Assembly: GCA_031401675.1 (NCBI GenBank) | Contig: JANNRR010000197.1 | Span: forward strand, 1 to 57,857 | Length of the DNA: 57,857 nucleotides | Reading direction: 5' to 3' | Source of the DNA: JANNRR01 sp031401675 | Lineage (GTDB): Bacteria; Pseudomonadota; Alphaproteobacteria; Rhodobacterales; Rhodobacteraceae | Translations under genes and position numbers: made by a program | In this document: piece after piece, positions 7,616-16,596 of the stretch | Layout of the letters: the number at the start of each line of letters is the position of its first letter | Numbering within the stretch: position 1 is the stretch's first letter | The notes under the pieces: model-generated | Seen by the model: only the letters and a program-made list of their open reading frames with translations | The model's database searches: none | What the model was told of the DNA's origin: nothing

Positions 7616-8515
7616 ATGCGCGACATCCACAGGGTGGGACCCGCAAACACATATCTTCGGATCGCTTGGGCGACGCTGCGCGCCATCTGGTACGCAAGCG
7701 GCGACCGCGATCTGAGCCTGATCGCTGCGGGCGTGGCGTTCTATGCCATGCTGGCGACGTTTCCGGGGGCGGCGGCGCTGATCGCGATCTGGGGATTCAT
7801 GTCCGACCCGGCGCTGATCGAGGTGCAGTTGCAGCCCTTGTCCCGGTTCCTGCCAAAAGAGGCGTTCCAGTTGATCAATGGCCAGGTTCATGCCCTGATC
7901 GCGGCCAATCAAAGCACCTGGAAGTGGACGACCGCCCTGTCCCTGGTGGTGGCGTTGTGGTCGGCGCGGGCCGGGGTGGGGGCAATGATCCACGGGCTGG
8001 ACATGATCCACGGCACCACTCTGCGCGGCGGGTTGGGCCAGACGCTGGCGGCGATGCTGCTGACGCTGGCGATGATCGGGGTGGCAGTTGTGGCGCTGTC
8101 GGCGGTGGTGGTGGCGCCGATCCTGTTGGCATTGGTGCCGCTGGGCCCGTGGACCGTGTGGGTGGTGACGGCGCTGAAATGGGTGACTGCAGTGATCGTG
8201 GTGCTGTTGGGGATGACGGTCCTGTACCGCTATGGCCCCAACCGCGAGGCCGAGCGCGCTGTCTGGGTCAGCCCGGGGATGGTGCTGGCGCTGGCGCTGT
8301 GGGCCGGCACATCGGTGGCGTTTTCGTATTACCTGTCGAATTTCGGCAGCTACAACCAGATCTACGGGTCAATCGGGGCCGGGATCGCGCTGTTGATGTG
8401 GTTCTACATCAGCGCCTATGCGGTGTTGCTGGGGGCGGCGCTGAATGCGGAACTGGAACGGGCCAGCCACAGGCCGGCCGGTCCGGTCAAAGGCCCGTCC
8501 GGAACCGGTCCATGA
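7616..8515 (+). CDS. YihY/UPF0761-family inner-membrane protein
   Basis: The product is a polytopic membrane protein of the YihY (formerly annotated ribonuclease BN) family. The characteristic N-terminal motif is present as RDLSLIAAGVAFYAMLATFP, followed by about five further hydrophobic segments, NREAERAVWVSPGMVLAL, and YGSIGAGIALLMWFYISAYA near the end. The frame is open from 7544 (323 residues). I prefer the ATG at 7616 (299 residues) because the first 24 residues of the longer version have no membrane or family character. Neither start has a clear ribosome-binding site. The molecular role of the family is not established; the old RNase BN name is a misassignment. The 3' end overlaps the convergent methyltransferase gene by 29 bases. 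Confidence 0.85.
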   Translation: MRDIHRVGPANTYLRIAWATLRAIWYASGDRDLSLIAAGVAFYAMLATFPGAAALIAIWGFMSDPALIEVQLQPLSRFLPKEAFQLINGQVHALIAANQSTWKWTTALSLVVALWSARAGVGAMIHGLDMIHGTTLRGGLGQTLAAMLLTLAMIGVAVVALSAVVVAPILLALVPLGPWTVWVVTALKWVTAVIVVLLGMTVLYRYGPNREAERAVWVSPGMVLALALWAGTSVAFSYYLSNFGSYNQIYGSIGAGIALLMWFYISAYAVLLGAALNAELERASHRPAGPVKGPSGTGP

Positions 8516-9341
8516 CGTTGAACTTTCGGGCGGCGGCGTCGAACGCCTGTTGCATCGCCGGGGTGTAATGCGCCGCCAGCACCTTGCGGAAGGCGTCAAG
8601 GTAGGTCTCGGTCATCGGGGTGCGCAGTGACCACGGCAGAGCAAAGGCGTCGGCGGCGATCGCCTCGAGCCTGTTCTGGTCCATGTCGAGGCTGACGGCG
8701 AAGATGTTGCCCTGATTGGCGGTCGAGCGCAGGCGATGGCTGTCGGGGAACTGGTCAAACAGGTATTTCGGGCCGATGCCGAACACCACGTCCTGCTTGC
8801 GGAACAGCCGCAGGTCGTGATGGATCACGATCCGGCTGCCGGTCAGGTGAGGATACAGGCACAGCGTGTCCATCATCGGCCAGGGATGCTGATGATTGGC
8901 ATCGACAAAGGCCATGTCATAGGTGTCGCCGACCGCATCGAGGTTCAGCGCGGTGGTGAACGGGCGCTTGGTCACGGTTATGGCGTTGCCGGGATAGACC
9001 TCGTGGATCAGAAACCCGTTCTGTTTGGTCTTGTCGCCGAAAAACGTGTTGTCGTGGTCGATGCTGGTGAATTTCGCGCCGCCGAACCGGTCGAGAAACA
9101 GGGAGATCAGGCCGCCGGACAGGCCGGACGCCATGCCGATTTCCAGAAAATGCCGCGGGCGGTGGCGGGCGATCAGCGACTGGATGAATTGCGCCTCGTC
9201 GGCCGCGACCGAGCCATAGCCGGTTTTCCAGAACCCGGTGAACACCGCCCGGATTTCGTCCAGTGAAAAGCCGGCGGGGTCGGGGTCGGTCAGGCCGAAG
9301 CGGGGGGCGGCTGCAGCGTGGGCGGGGGGGGTGGCTGGCAA
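8487..9341 (-). CDS. Class I SAM-dependent methyltransferase
   Basis: This 284-residue protein has the SAM-binding motif FLEIGMASGLSGG near residue 65. An acidic residue at the end of the next strand follows (FTSIDHDN), then YDMAFVDANHQHPWPMMD, typical of class I methyltransferases of the Methyltransf_24 type. The frame runs upstream to an ATG at 9431. I prefer TTG at 9341 because CAGGAG sits seven bases before it on the minus strand, and the extra 30 residues look unrelated. The substrate cannot be told. The gene follows tamA-tamB on the same strand after 134 bases. Related proteins are found near glycan or small-molecule modification genes, but nothing adjacent confirms this. Confidence 0.75.
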   Translation of the reverse strand: MPATPPAHAAAAPRFGLTDPDPAGFSLDEIRAVFTGFWKTGYGSVAADEAQFIQSLIARHRPRHFLEIGMASGLSGGLISLFLDRFGGAKFTSIDHDNTFFGDKTKQNGFLIHEVYPGNAITVTKRPFTTALNLDAVGDTYDMAFVDANHQHPWPMMDTLCLYPHLTGSRIVIHHDLRLFRKQDVVFGIGPKYLFDQFPDSHRLRSTANQGNIFAVSLDMDQNRLEAIAADAFALPWSLRTPMTETYLDAFRKVLAAHYTPAMQQAFDAAARKFNVMDRFRTGL

Positions 9342-9475
9342 GACGGAACTCCTGATTGCCTTCGGTCCGACAGGGCACCCTTTATCCGGACTGCCGCCCG
9401 CCGACCTACCCGAGGCGGTGGCAAGGGGCAATCGGGATTCTGGCCGGCGGGGCTGCGCTTTGGGCGGTCCCGCGC

Positions 9476-12400
9476 CTAGTAATCCTTTTCGTAGAACACG
9501 CCCAACCCGGTCGAGCCGTCCGAGCCGAAGGCGCCGCGCACGGTCACCGACGGCGACAGATCGAGGTTCAGCGTGATCTGGCTTTTGCCGTCAGCGCCGA
9601 TGGTGACATCGGTATAGACATTGTCGGACAGGTACTTGCCGACGCGCAGCGCAGTGGTGCCGTCGGCGGCGGTCGAAATATCCAGATCATCGAGGCCGAA
9701 GCCGGAGCGCAAGCGGTTGACGATGCCGGCACCGCCGCTTCCGGCGAGGGTGGCGACCGCCGAGGCAAGCTGCGCCGCCTGCAACGGCGAGATCGAGGTC
9801 AGGGCGCGCCCGAACAACAGCCGGGCCAACACCTCTTCTTCCGGCAGTTCCGGGGCGGACTGAAAGCTGATTTCGGGCTGGTTGGCATCACCCTCGATCA
9901 CGACGGACGCGGTAATGCCGTCGCTGCTGGTCGAGGCGACCAGACGGATGAACGGGATGAAGCGGCCCTGCAACCGGGCCAGCCCCTCGTCCAGCGAAAA
10001 GCGCTTGCCCAGAATGTCGAGCCGGCCGCGGATCAGGCTGAGTTCGCCGATCGGGACGATGGCGGCGGTGGTGCCGGAAAGTCGAATGGAGCCGCCAAGT
10101 TCGGCATCCAGCCCGCGGCCGCGGATGAAGACGCGCCTGGGGGCGTTGATGGTGACATCGAGCGGATAGGCGGCGGTGGCGGCGGCAAGCCCCGATCCGG
10201 CAGTGCGCAGCAGGCCAGCGCGTTCGCGGGTGGCGCGGACGGCGGCGGGTTCGTTGACATGGCGCAGGTCAGGAATCGCAGCCGTGCCGCCAAGGCCGGT
10301 CGAGGGCACGTTCACCTCGGTCTGGCCAAGATCCAGTTGCCCGGCGATCCGCGCGCCGCCGGTCAGCGGGCCGATGACCGTCAGCGCGCCGGACAGGCTG
10401 GTTTCGAACAGTTGCGGGTTGCGCAGCGTGATGCCAGTCAGGCGCACCGCCAGGTCTGCGGCAAAGGGGGCCGCCAGTGCGACCGGCCCGGCGATGCTGA
10501 CCTGACCGCCAGCACCGGCAAGGCCGGCGGTCAGGGTGACCTGGGCGCGGCCGCCGGACAGAGCGGCGGTCGCGGCGAGGTTGTCGAGGACCAGCCCGGC
10601 AGTGCCGAGCACCAGCCGCGCGCCGCTGGTCGACAGCCGGCCGCTCAGATTTGCCAGTTTTGGCGCACCGTTCAGGCGCAGGTCATAGCTGACCGGCCCC
10701 TGTATCGAGCGCGGCGCGATGAGGGCGTTGGCCAGCCCGGCATCGGCGCGGCCGGTGATCCGCAGCGCCGCGGTTCGGAAGTCACGGGCCGTGGTTCCGG
10801 TGATGCTTGCATTGATCCCGGCGGGGCCGCCTGCGGTCAGATCGACGCCGTAGGGGCCGCCACGGTCGCTGACCGACCCGGCCAGCGTCAGGGAGCCGGG
10901 AAAGCCCGGTGCCAGGCGGGCCAGATCGGCGATCCGCGCCTTGATTGCCAGCTGGCGGTCCGATCCGGTCTGGGTCCCGGTCGCCTCGGCCGACAATTGC
11001 GGGTTGGTCAGGCGGAAACGCTCGACCCGGACGGTGCCCTGATCCTCGGTGGCCGCCAGTGACAGCACCGTGGTGCCGGTGAGCATTCGGTCGAGGCTCG
11101 GCTGGCCGACGGCGAGGCCGGTGCCGGTGGCGGCAACGGTGACCGAGCGGGCGGTTCCGGTTTCGGCATAAGTGGCATCGGCATCCAGGGTGCCGCGCCA
11201 GCCCGGGCCGGCTGCCGATAGGTCAGTGACCTCCAGTCGGGCGGCAAGCCGACTTTGTCCGTTTTGCAAGGTGCCGCTGGCGGTTGCGGTCAGGGCGGCG
11301 GTTGCGACGGTCAGGGTTTGCAGCTGGATGCGAGGGCCGTCCTGCTTTGCTTGCAGCGCAATCGTGCTTTGCCCGCTCAGCAGCCGGTCAAGTTCGGCCT
11401 GCCCGGCACGCAGGGCGGTGCCGGTTCCGGTCAGATCGAGGGATCGTGCCGTGCCATTGCCGGTCAGATGTGCCCGGGCGGTCAGCGCGCCGCCAAAGGG
11501 GGGGCCGAGCACGGACAGGTCGGCAAGGGCGATGGTGGCGTTGATATCAGGGGTGCCGGACCGCAACTTGCCGCTGCCGCTGGCCGAAACTGCCGGATTC
11601 GACAGGCTGAAGCTGTCGATATCGATGTCCGCCGCAGTGCGCCGCGCGGTGAAGGCAAAGCGCGACGGATACTGCAACAGACGGTCAAGCTGGGTTTGAC
11701 CGGTCAGAAGCCCCATGCCGGTGCCCGATGCATCCAGCCGCTGCTCGGTGCCATTATCGGAAAAGCTGGCGCGGGCGGTCACAGAACCGGCCAGGCGTTG
11801 ATCGAGGCGCGACAGGTCAGCCAGCGCCAGATCGCCGGTGATCCGGCTGGCCCCGGCCAGCAGGGTGCCGCTGGCGGTGGCTTTCAGGCCCGTGGTCGCC
11901 AGTGTCAGGCTGTCGAGAGCCACGCCGGTGTCGGCAAGCCGTGCGGTTGCGGTGATTTCGGTTGTTCCGGCCAGCAGCCGGTCCAGTTGCGGCTGTCCGC
12001 TGCGCAGGCCGGTTCCGGTTCCGGTAAGATCAAGGCGGCGGAGTGCGCCATCCAGGGTCAGGCGGGCAGTGGCAGTGACTGCGCCGCCGAAACCGTTGCC
12101 ATAGGCGGCAAGGTCGGCAATCGCCAGATCGGCGATCAGCGCGCCGCTGCCGGGTTGCAGTCGCCCGCTGGCCCGCGCCGAAATCGCAGCGGAGGTCAGG
12201 GACAGCTGATCGAGGATAAACCCGGCTGGACCGGGCCGGGCCGCCAGCGTCACGGTGGTCCGCCCGGACAACAACGGATCAAGCACAGTCTGCCCGGTAG
12301 TCAGGTCCTGCCCGGTTCCGGTCAGCGACAGGCTGACGCCCGAGGCCGATTGCCGCATCTGGCCGGTGCCGCGAAAGCTGCCGCCCCATGGCGCACCGAG

Positions 12401-14212
12401 CGCGGACAGATCGTCAAATGTCAGGTCGGCGCTGAGAGTGCTGGCGTCGCTGCGCAGCTGACCGCTGGCCCGGGCCCTGAGGCTGGCGGCGTCCAGGGTC
12501 AGGGACCGCAGGTCGGTGCCACCGGTGCTGCGGGCGGCAGACAGCGAAATCCGGCTTTGCCCGGTCAGCAGACGGTCAAGCTGGGGTTGGCCGACCGCCA
12601 GGCTTTCGCCTTCGAGGCTGGCCGTCATATCGAAGGCACCGGACAGCGGCTCGATGAAGCCCCGCGCCGCTGCCGCCAGCACCCCGCTGACCGGACGGGT
12701 GGCGAGGTCCGAGAACGGCGTCAGATCGGCGATCCGGGCGGTTGCCTGACCGGTGAACCGCAAAGCGCTGTCGAGCCCGCCGACCGTGCCCGACAGCGCA
12801 AAGCTGTAGCCGGCGCCTGTAAGCGTCAGATCGTCGATGCGAAGCGGGGTGCCCTGATGCCAGTCAAACCTGCCGCCGCCGCTGGCCGATGACCCCAGGG
12901 CGCGGGCGAGGGCGGAGTTTGCCGGGCGCATCCCCCCGGCGGCAAAGCGCAGGGTGCCGGTGGCAGTATTGCCGGTCTGCCCGGACGGGCCAGCAACGCG
13001 GCCGGTGCCGTCGAGGCTCAGGCTTTCGGCGGCAAAGTCCGGTCGCCGGACGCCGGTGGCGAGCAGAGCGCCGGTCCAGTCCGGGCTGATGGCGGTATCC
13101 AGTCGCAGGGCCAGCGCCGCGCTGTCCACCAGCGTGCGGGGCCCGGGGATCGGCAGCAGGACCGGCGCCCCATCGGCGGCGGCAATCCTGCCGGTGATGT
13201 CCAAGAGTTCCGGCAGGCCGTCGGCTGCCAGAGCCAGCCTGCCGCTGAGGCGGATCGCCTGCGCCTGAAGGTCGAACACCGACAGTTCGATGCGGCCGGA
13301 CGGATAGCGGGCACCTTCGGCGGCGAAAGTCAGGCCGGTGCCGAAGAAGGCACGGTAGTCGGGGGCGAACAGCGGGGCGATATCGCCGGCAAGTTCGGCA
13401 AGAAACCGGTTCCGGGGCTGCGACGGGTCGGGGCTGGCCGTGGCCGTTAGCCTTACCCGCCCGGCCAGCCGGTCCTGCCCGTCGGTCTGCAGGCTGATCG
13501 TGGCGGTATAGTCGTCGATCAGTCCGGAGCCGTTGACTGACAGTGCCACCGAGGGCTGCCCCGGCAGGCCCAAGAGCGACGCGGCGATGCCGCCCGGCGC
13601 CTCGGCCAGCGACAGATCAAGCGCCAGTTGCCGGCTGGTATTGCCGTAGCTGGCGGTCAGGGACAGGCGGCCATCGGCCCTGTCGATGCGGTTGACGGCG
13701 ATGTTGGCGGTACCTTCGCCACCTGCCAGCTGCATGGACCCTTGCAGCGACACCTCGGCGGCGGTGCCGAACAGGGCCTGGCCCAGCCGCACCCGGTCGG
13801 CGCTGACGGTGCCGATGCTGACCGACACCGGCAGGACCGGCAGGCTGAATCCGGCGGCCTCGGCGGCGGGCAGCCCGGCGCTGCCGGTTTGCGGGATACG
13901 GTCAAGGATGATTTCCTGCGCGGTCAGGGCCGATACCTCGACCCGCCCGGACAAGAGGGCGGCGCGGTTCCAGTCGAGCGTCACGCCGCGCAGGGTCAGC
14001 CAGATGCCCAGATCATCGGCGATGGTCATCTCGGTCAGGCTGGCGCGGGACGACAGCGCCCCCTGGAACCCGGTGATGTCGACCACCCGCCCGGCCCCGG
14101 ACAGATTGTCCTGCAACAGGCGGGTCAGATAAGTCTTGTCATCGGTCTGGGCGGCGGCCAGAGCCGGGTGCAGCAGCATCAGCAGGATCGCGAGCCGGCA
14201 CAGGAACCGCAT
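9476..14212 (-). CDS. tamB: Translocation and assembly module protein TamB
   Basis: This 1578-residue protein has an N-terminal hydrophobic signal/anchor (MRFLCRLAILLMLLHPALA) and a very long beta-rich body. The C-terminus has the conserved TamB (DUF490) domain: EISFQSAPELPEEEVLARLL, then GFGLDDLDISTAADG and GLGVFYEKDY. TamB spans the periplasm and works with outer-membrane TamA in assembling outer-membrane proteins and, in recent models, in lipid transfer. The ATG overlaps the stop of tamA as TGATG, so the pair is coupled. Between plus-strand positions of about 10,950 and 12,600 there are six tandem units of about 99 residues, each containing a variant of GQxxLDRLL. Overall length is somewhat above E. 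coli TamB (about 1260), mostly due to these repeats. Confidence 0.93.
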   Translation of the reverse strand: MRFLCRLAILLMLLHPALAAAQTDDKTYLTRLLQDNLSGAGRVVDITGFQGALSSRASLTEMTIADDLGIWLTLRGVTLDWNRAALLSGRVEVSALTAQEIILDRIPQTGSAGLPAAEAAGFSLPVLPVSVSIGTVSADRVRLGQALFGTAAEVSLQGSMQLAGGEGTANIAVNRIDRADGRLSLTASYGNTSRQLALDLSLAEAPGGIAASLLGLPGQPSVALSVNGSGLIDDYTATISLQTDGQDRLAGRVRLTATASPDPSQPRNRFLAELAGDIAPLFAPDYRAFFGTGLTFAAEGARYPSGRIELSVFDLQAQAIRLSGRLALAADGLPELLDITGRIAAADGAPVLLPIPGPRTLVDSAALALRLDTAISPDWTGALLATGVRRPDFAAESLSLDGTGRVAGPSGQTGNTATGTLRFAAGGMRPANSALARALGSSASGGGRFDWHQGTPLRIDDLTLTGAGYSFALSGTVGGLDSALRFTGQATARIADLTPFSDLATRPVSGVLAAAARGFIEPLSGAFDMTASLEGESLAVGQPQLDRLLTGQSRISLSAARSTGGTDLRSLTLDAASLRARASGQLRSDASTLSADLTFDDLSALGAPWGGSFRGTGQMRQSASGVSLSLTGTGQDLTTGQTVLDPLLSGRTTVTLAARPGPAGFILDQLSLTSAAISARASGRLQPGSGALIADLAIADLAAYGNGFGGAVTATARLTLDGALRRLDLTGTGTGLRSGQPQLDRLLAGTTEITATARLADTGVALDSLTLATTGLKATASGTLLAGASRITGDLALADLSRLDQRLAGSVTARASFSDNGTEQRLDASGTGMGLLTGQTQLDRLLQYPSRFAFTARRTAADIDIDSFSLSNPAVSASGSGKLRSGTPDINATIALADLSVLGPPFGGALTARAHLTGNGTARSLDLTGTGTALRAGQAELDRLLSGQSTIALQAKQDGPRIQLQTLTVATAALTATASGTLQNGQSRLAARLEVTDLSAAGPGWRGTLDADATYAETGTARSVTVAATGTGLAVGQPSLDRMLTGTTVLSLAATEDQGTVRVERFRLTNPQLSAEATGTQTGSDRQLAIKARIADLARLAPGFPGSLTLAGSVSDRGGPYGVDLTAGGPAGINASITGTTARDFRTAALRITGRADAGLANALIAPRSIQGPVSYDLRLNGAPKLANLSGRLSTSGARLVLGTAGLVLDNLAATAALSGGRAQVTLTAGLAGAGGQVSIAGPVALAAPFAADLAVRLTGITLRNPQLFETSLSGALTVIGPLTGGARIAGQLDLGQTEVNVPSTGLGGTAAIPDLRHVNEPAAVRATRERAGLLRTAGSGLAAATAAYPLDVTINAPRRVFIRGRGLDAELGGSIRLSGTTAAIVPIGELSLIRGRLDILGKRFSLDEGLARLQGRFIPFIRLVASTSSDGITASVVIEGDANQPEISFQSAPELPEEEVLARLLFGRALTSISPLQAAQLASAVATLAGSGGAGIVNRLRSGFGLDDLDISTAADGTTALRVGKYLSDNVYTDVTIGADGKSQITLNLDLSPSVTVRGAFGSDGSTGLGVFYEKDY
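10950..12650 (-). repeat. Six tandem ~99-residue repeats inside TamB
   Basis: Within tamB, the motif GQ(P/T/A)xLD(R/P)(L/M)L recurs at about plus-strand positions 12571, 12269, 11971, 11678, 11382 and 11080, a spacing of roughly 293-302 bases. Each unit has the same order: a GTGxGL or similar stretch, GQxxLDRLL, a strand-turn-strand, then a segment ending ADLSxLGxxxxGxxTA. Sequence identity between units is clear at protein level, so they arose by duplication. Other TamB proteins have repeated beta-taco strands, but rarely this regular. Confidence 0.7.
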
Positions 14213-16050
14213 CAGAAGGCCTGCCCGATGCCGACATAGACCTGCACGCCGTTGCCGGTGGTGCCGCCGACCGGGGCTGCCACGTCAAGGCGGATCGGGC
14301 CGATGCCGGTGTTGTAGCGCAGGCCGAGGCCGGCACCGGCATGCCAGTCGCCGGTGGTGAACAGGCCCTGGCCGATGAAACCGGCATCGGCAAAGCCGAC
14401 CAGCCCGAGGTTCTTACCAAGGCCCGCCCGCACCTCGCCCGACAGGCCCAGAAAGCTTTGCCCGCCAATGTCGATCACGCAGCCGGGGCCGCCCAGACTG
14501 GCGCAGGACGCAACGACGCCCAGCGACTGATAGGGCTGGCCGCGCACGGTGCCGCCGCCACCGGAATAGAACAGGTAGTCGCGCGGTGTTTCGAACAGGC
14601 CGGCACCGAACACCGCCCCGCCCTGCACCCGGGCGGCGAGGATCAGCCCGTCGCCGCTGCCAAGCCGGCGGTAGATGCGCCCGTCAAAAGTCAGATGTGC
14701 GCCGTTCGCGGCATCGTTGAAGCCGGCAAAGGGCGTCAGCCCGGCCTTGAGAAAGCTGCCGTTCGTCGGGTTCAGGACGATATCCCGCCGGTCCCATGTC
14801 ACTGACAGCGGCAGCGCCAGAGTCGAGAAATTCACCGTGCCCAGTTTGTCCTGACTGCGTTCATAGGCAAAACTGAGGCCGATCTCGGCGCTGAACCGGT
14901 CTGACAGGGCCCGGCTGAAGCCGACGGTGACAGCCCTTCGGTCGGCGTTGAAATCAACCTCGTCCTCATGCTCGACCGCCACGGTCAGATAGGCGCTGGT
15001 ATCCGGGTCGGGTGTTCCCGGGCGGCTGAAACGCAAGGCAAAACTGGCATCGGCCCCGCTGACTGCGCCGCCGATGCCGCTGACCTTGCCTTCGAGCCGC
15101 AGCGATTCGGCCCCGCCCAGCAGGTTTCGGTGCAGCCAGAACCCCGACAGGGTCAGCCCGTCAAGCGAGGCGAGTTCGGCCCCGAAGCCGAGGCGGCGCG
15201 GTGGCTGTTCGACCAGGGCCAGGCTGACGCCCAGAGTGTCGCCGGGGCCGATTGTTTCGGCCTCGACCAGGGTCACCGATTTGAAGGTGCCGGTGGCGCG
15301 CAACCGCTTGGCGGCTCTTTCCAGCGCTGCCGGGTCGAATTGCTGGCCCGACGGAAACCCGGCGATGGCGCGGATGCGGGCTTCGCGCACCGTGTCGTTG
15401 CCGGTAATGGTCAATGTGCCGAACCGGAGCCTTGGCCCGGGCGCGAGGGCGAAGCGGGCCGAAATGGTATGCGCCAGATGATCGGCGGTGACTTCCTGAC
15501 CTGATGCAGCCGCCTTGGCGTGGCCAGCGGCGCGCCAGCCGTCGATCCCGGCCAGAACCGCCTGTTCCATCGCGCCAGAGCGGGCGATGCGTCCGATGGC
15601 GAAGCGGTCGGGCAGCCGGGTTCCGTCGGCAAGCGGTGCCACCGTCGCCTGCACGAACAGGAAGCGCGGACCGGGTTCGACGGTGACGATCACCGTTCCG
15701 ATGCGGTCAGGTGCCGCCAAAGGCGCAATGTCGGCAGCCTCGCGCCCGTCAAGCGCCACCCGGATCACGCCTGAATAATAGCCCTCGGCATACAGCGCGC
15801 CGAGCAGGCGACCGTATTCGGCCTGTGCGGCGGCGAAAATGTCCTGCGCTTCGGTCAGTTTGTCGCGTTGGGCGGCCAAGAGCGGCGACGCCTGTCGCAG
15901 CACCTCGACCAGCGCCTTGTCGGCACCCGGGGTGCGGAAGTCCAGCCGGTCCAGAGCCGCTGCGGCATGGAGGCCAAGGCTGAGCGCCAGAAGCGCCAGC
16001 CCGATCCTGCATCCGATCCTGCAAGCGGTGTTCCGAATGCCAACAATCAA
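14212..16050 (-). CDS. tamA: Outer-membrane assembly protein TamA (Omp85/BamA family)
   Basis: This 612-residue Omp85-family protein has an N-terminal signal peptide (RIGLALLALSLGLHAAAA), a set of POTRA domains and a C-terminal 16-strand barrel. The conserved barrel region is seen in DYLFYSGGGGTVRGQPYQSL and GPIRLDVAAPVGG. I chose TTG at 16050 because the minus strand has GGAGG seven bases upstream and homology starts with the signal peptide. The ATG-initiated longer frame (16134) adds 28 residues of proline-rich, non-signal sequence. TamA sits in the outer membrane and partners with TamB, whose start codon overlaps its stop. POTRA features can be seen in FGTLTITGNDTVREARIRAI. Confidence 0.92.
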   Translation of the reverse strand: MIVGIRNTACRIGCRIGLALLALSLGLHAAAALDRLDFRTPGADKALVEVLRQASPLLAAQRDKLTEAQDIFAAAQAEYGRLLGALYAEGYYSGVIRVALDGREAADIAPLAAPDRIGTVIVTVEPGPRFLFVQATVAPLADGTRLPDRFAIGRIARSGAMEQAVLAGIDGWRAAGHAKAAASGQEVTADHLAHTISARFALAPGPRLRFGTLTITGNDTVREARIRAIAGFPSGQQFDPAALERAAKRLRATGTFKSVTLVEAETIGPGDTLGVSLALVEQPPRRLGFGAELASLDGLTLSGFWLHRNLLGGAESLRLEGKVSGIGGAVSGADASFALRFSRPGTPDPDTSAYLTVAVEHEDEVDFNADRRAVTVGFSRALSDRFSAEIGLSFAYERSQDKLGTVNFSTLALPLSVTWDRRDIVLNPTNGSFLKAGLTPFAGFNDAANGAHLTFDGRIYRRLGSGDGLILAARVQGGAVFGAGLFETPRDYLFYSGGGGTVRGQPYQSLGVVASCASLGGPGCVIDIGGQSFLGLSGEVRAGLGKNLGLVGFADAGFIGQGLFTTGDWHAGAGLGLRYNTGIGPIRLDVAAPVGGTTGNGVQVYVGIGQAF

Positions 16051-16596
16051 GAACTGCCCTCCGGGGCCGGGCGGGGATATGGCTGCAGGGACTTTCACTG
16101 CAGCGAGTGTCGCATTCCCCGGCGGTATCGGCAACCGCCCGCCGGTTCGCCGTCACATTCCGCGCGGACTCCTGCCATCGCAATGAACTTGCGTGATCGC
16201 GCTGTCCAGTACGGAGGATGCAGAAGCATGTCCCTTTTGCATCCGCGTCGAGGTTCTGCGACCGCGAAGCGCGGGATGGGCGCGGATCGCGTCGCCGGTC
16301 ACGCAACGGGTCGGCGCGGGCCGGTTCGATGCAGAAATCCCGATCAGGCACGGGACTGATATTGCATGGGCGTCCGGAGGGCGGCAAAGGCCGTAAGGAC
16401 GAGCGGGAAACCCTGGCAAAAGGGTTTGGGGATGGTCTTGATTTCGCATCGCATCCGTGACGTGATGCGGCTTTGTGACCGGACGACCGTGATGCCGCGG
16501 CTTCGGTTGGCCGGCACGGGAATGTCAGGCATTTGACAGGCGATGACATCCTTCAGGATGCAGCGTCCGGGCGAAAAGCCAGAGAAGCAGGTAAAG
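16051..16596. other. Regulatory gap between divergent tamA and xylB
   Basis: No gene is convincing in these 546 bases; short open frames on both strands lack family character. The gap must hold the promoters for tamA (leftward) and the xylose operon (rightward). The clearest element is an inverted repeat at 16450-16469, listed separately. No xylR/lacI-type regulator gene lies next to it. Confidence 0.5.
16450..16469. promoter_or_regulatory. Inverted repeat upstream of xylB, possible operator
   Basis: CGCATC at 16450-16455 and GATGCG at 16464-16469 form an inverted repeat around an 8-base centre, about 130 bases before the xylB start. Repressors of the LacI or ROK type that control xylose genes bind palindromes of about this size. 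The arms are only six bases in high-GC DNA, so chance cannot be excluded. Confidence 0.25.
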
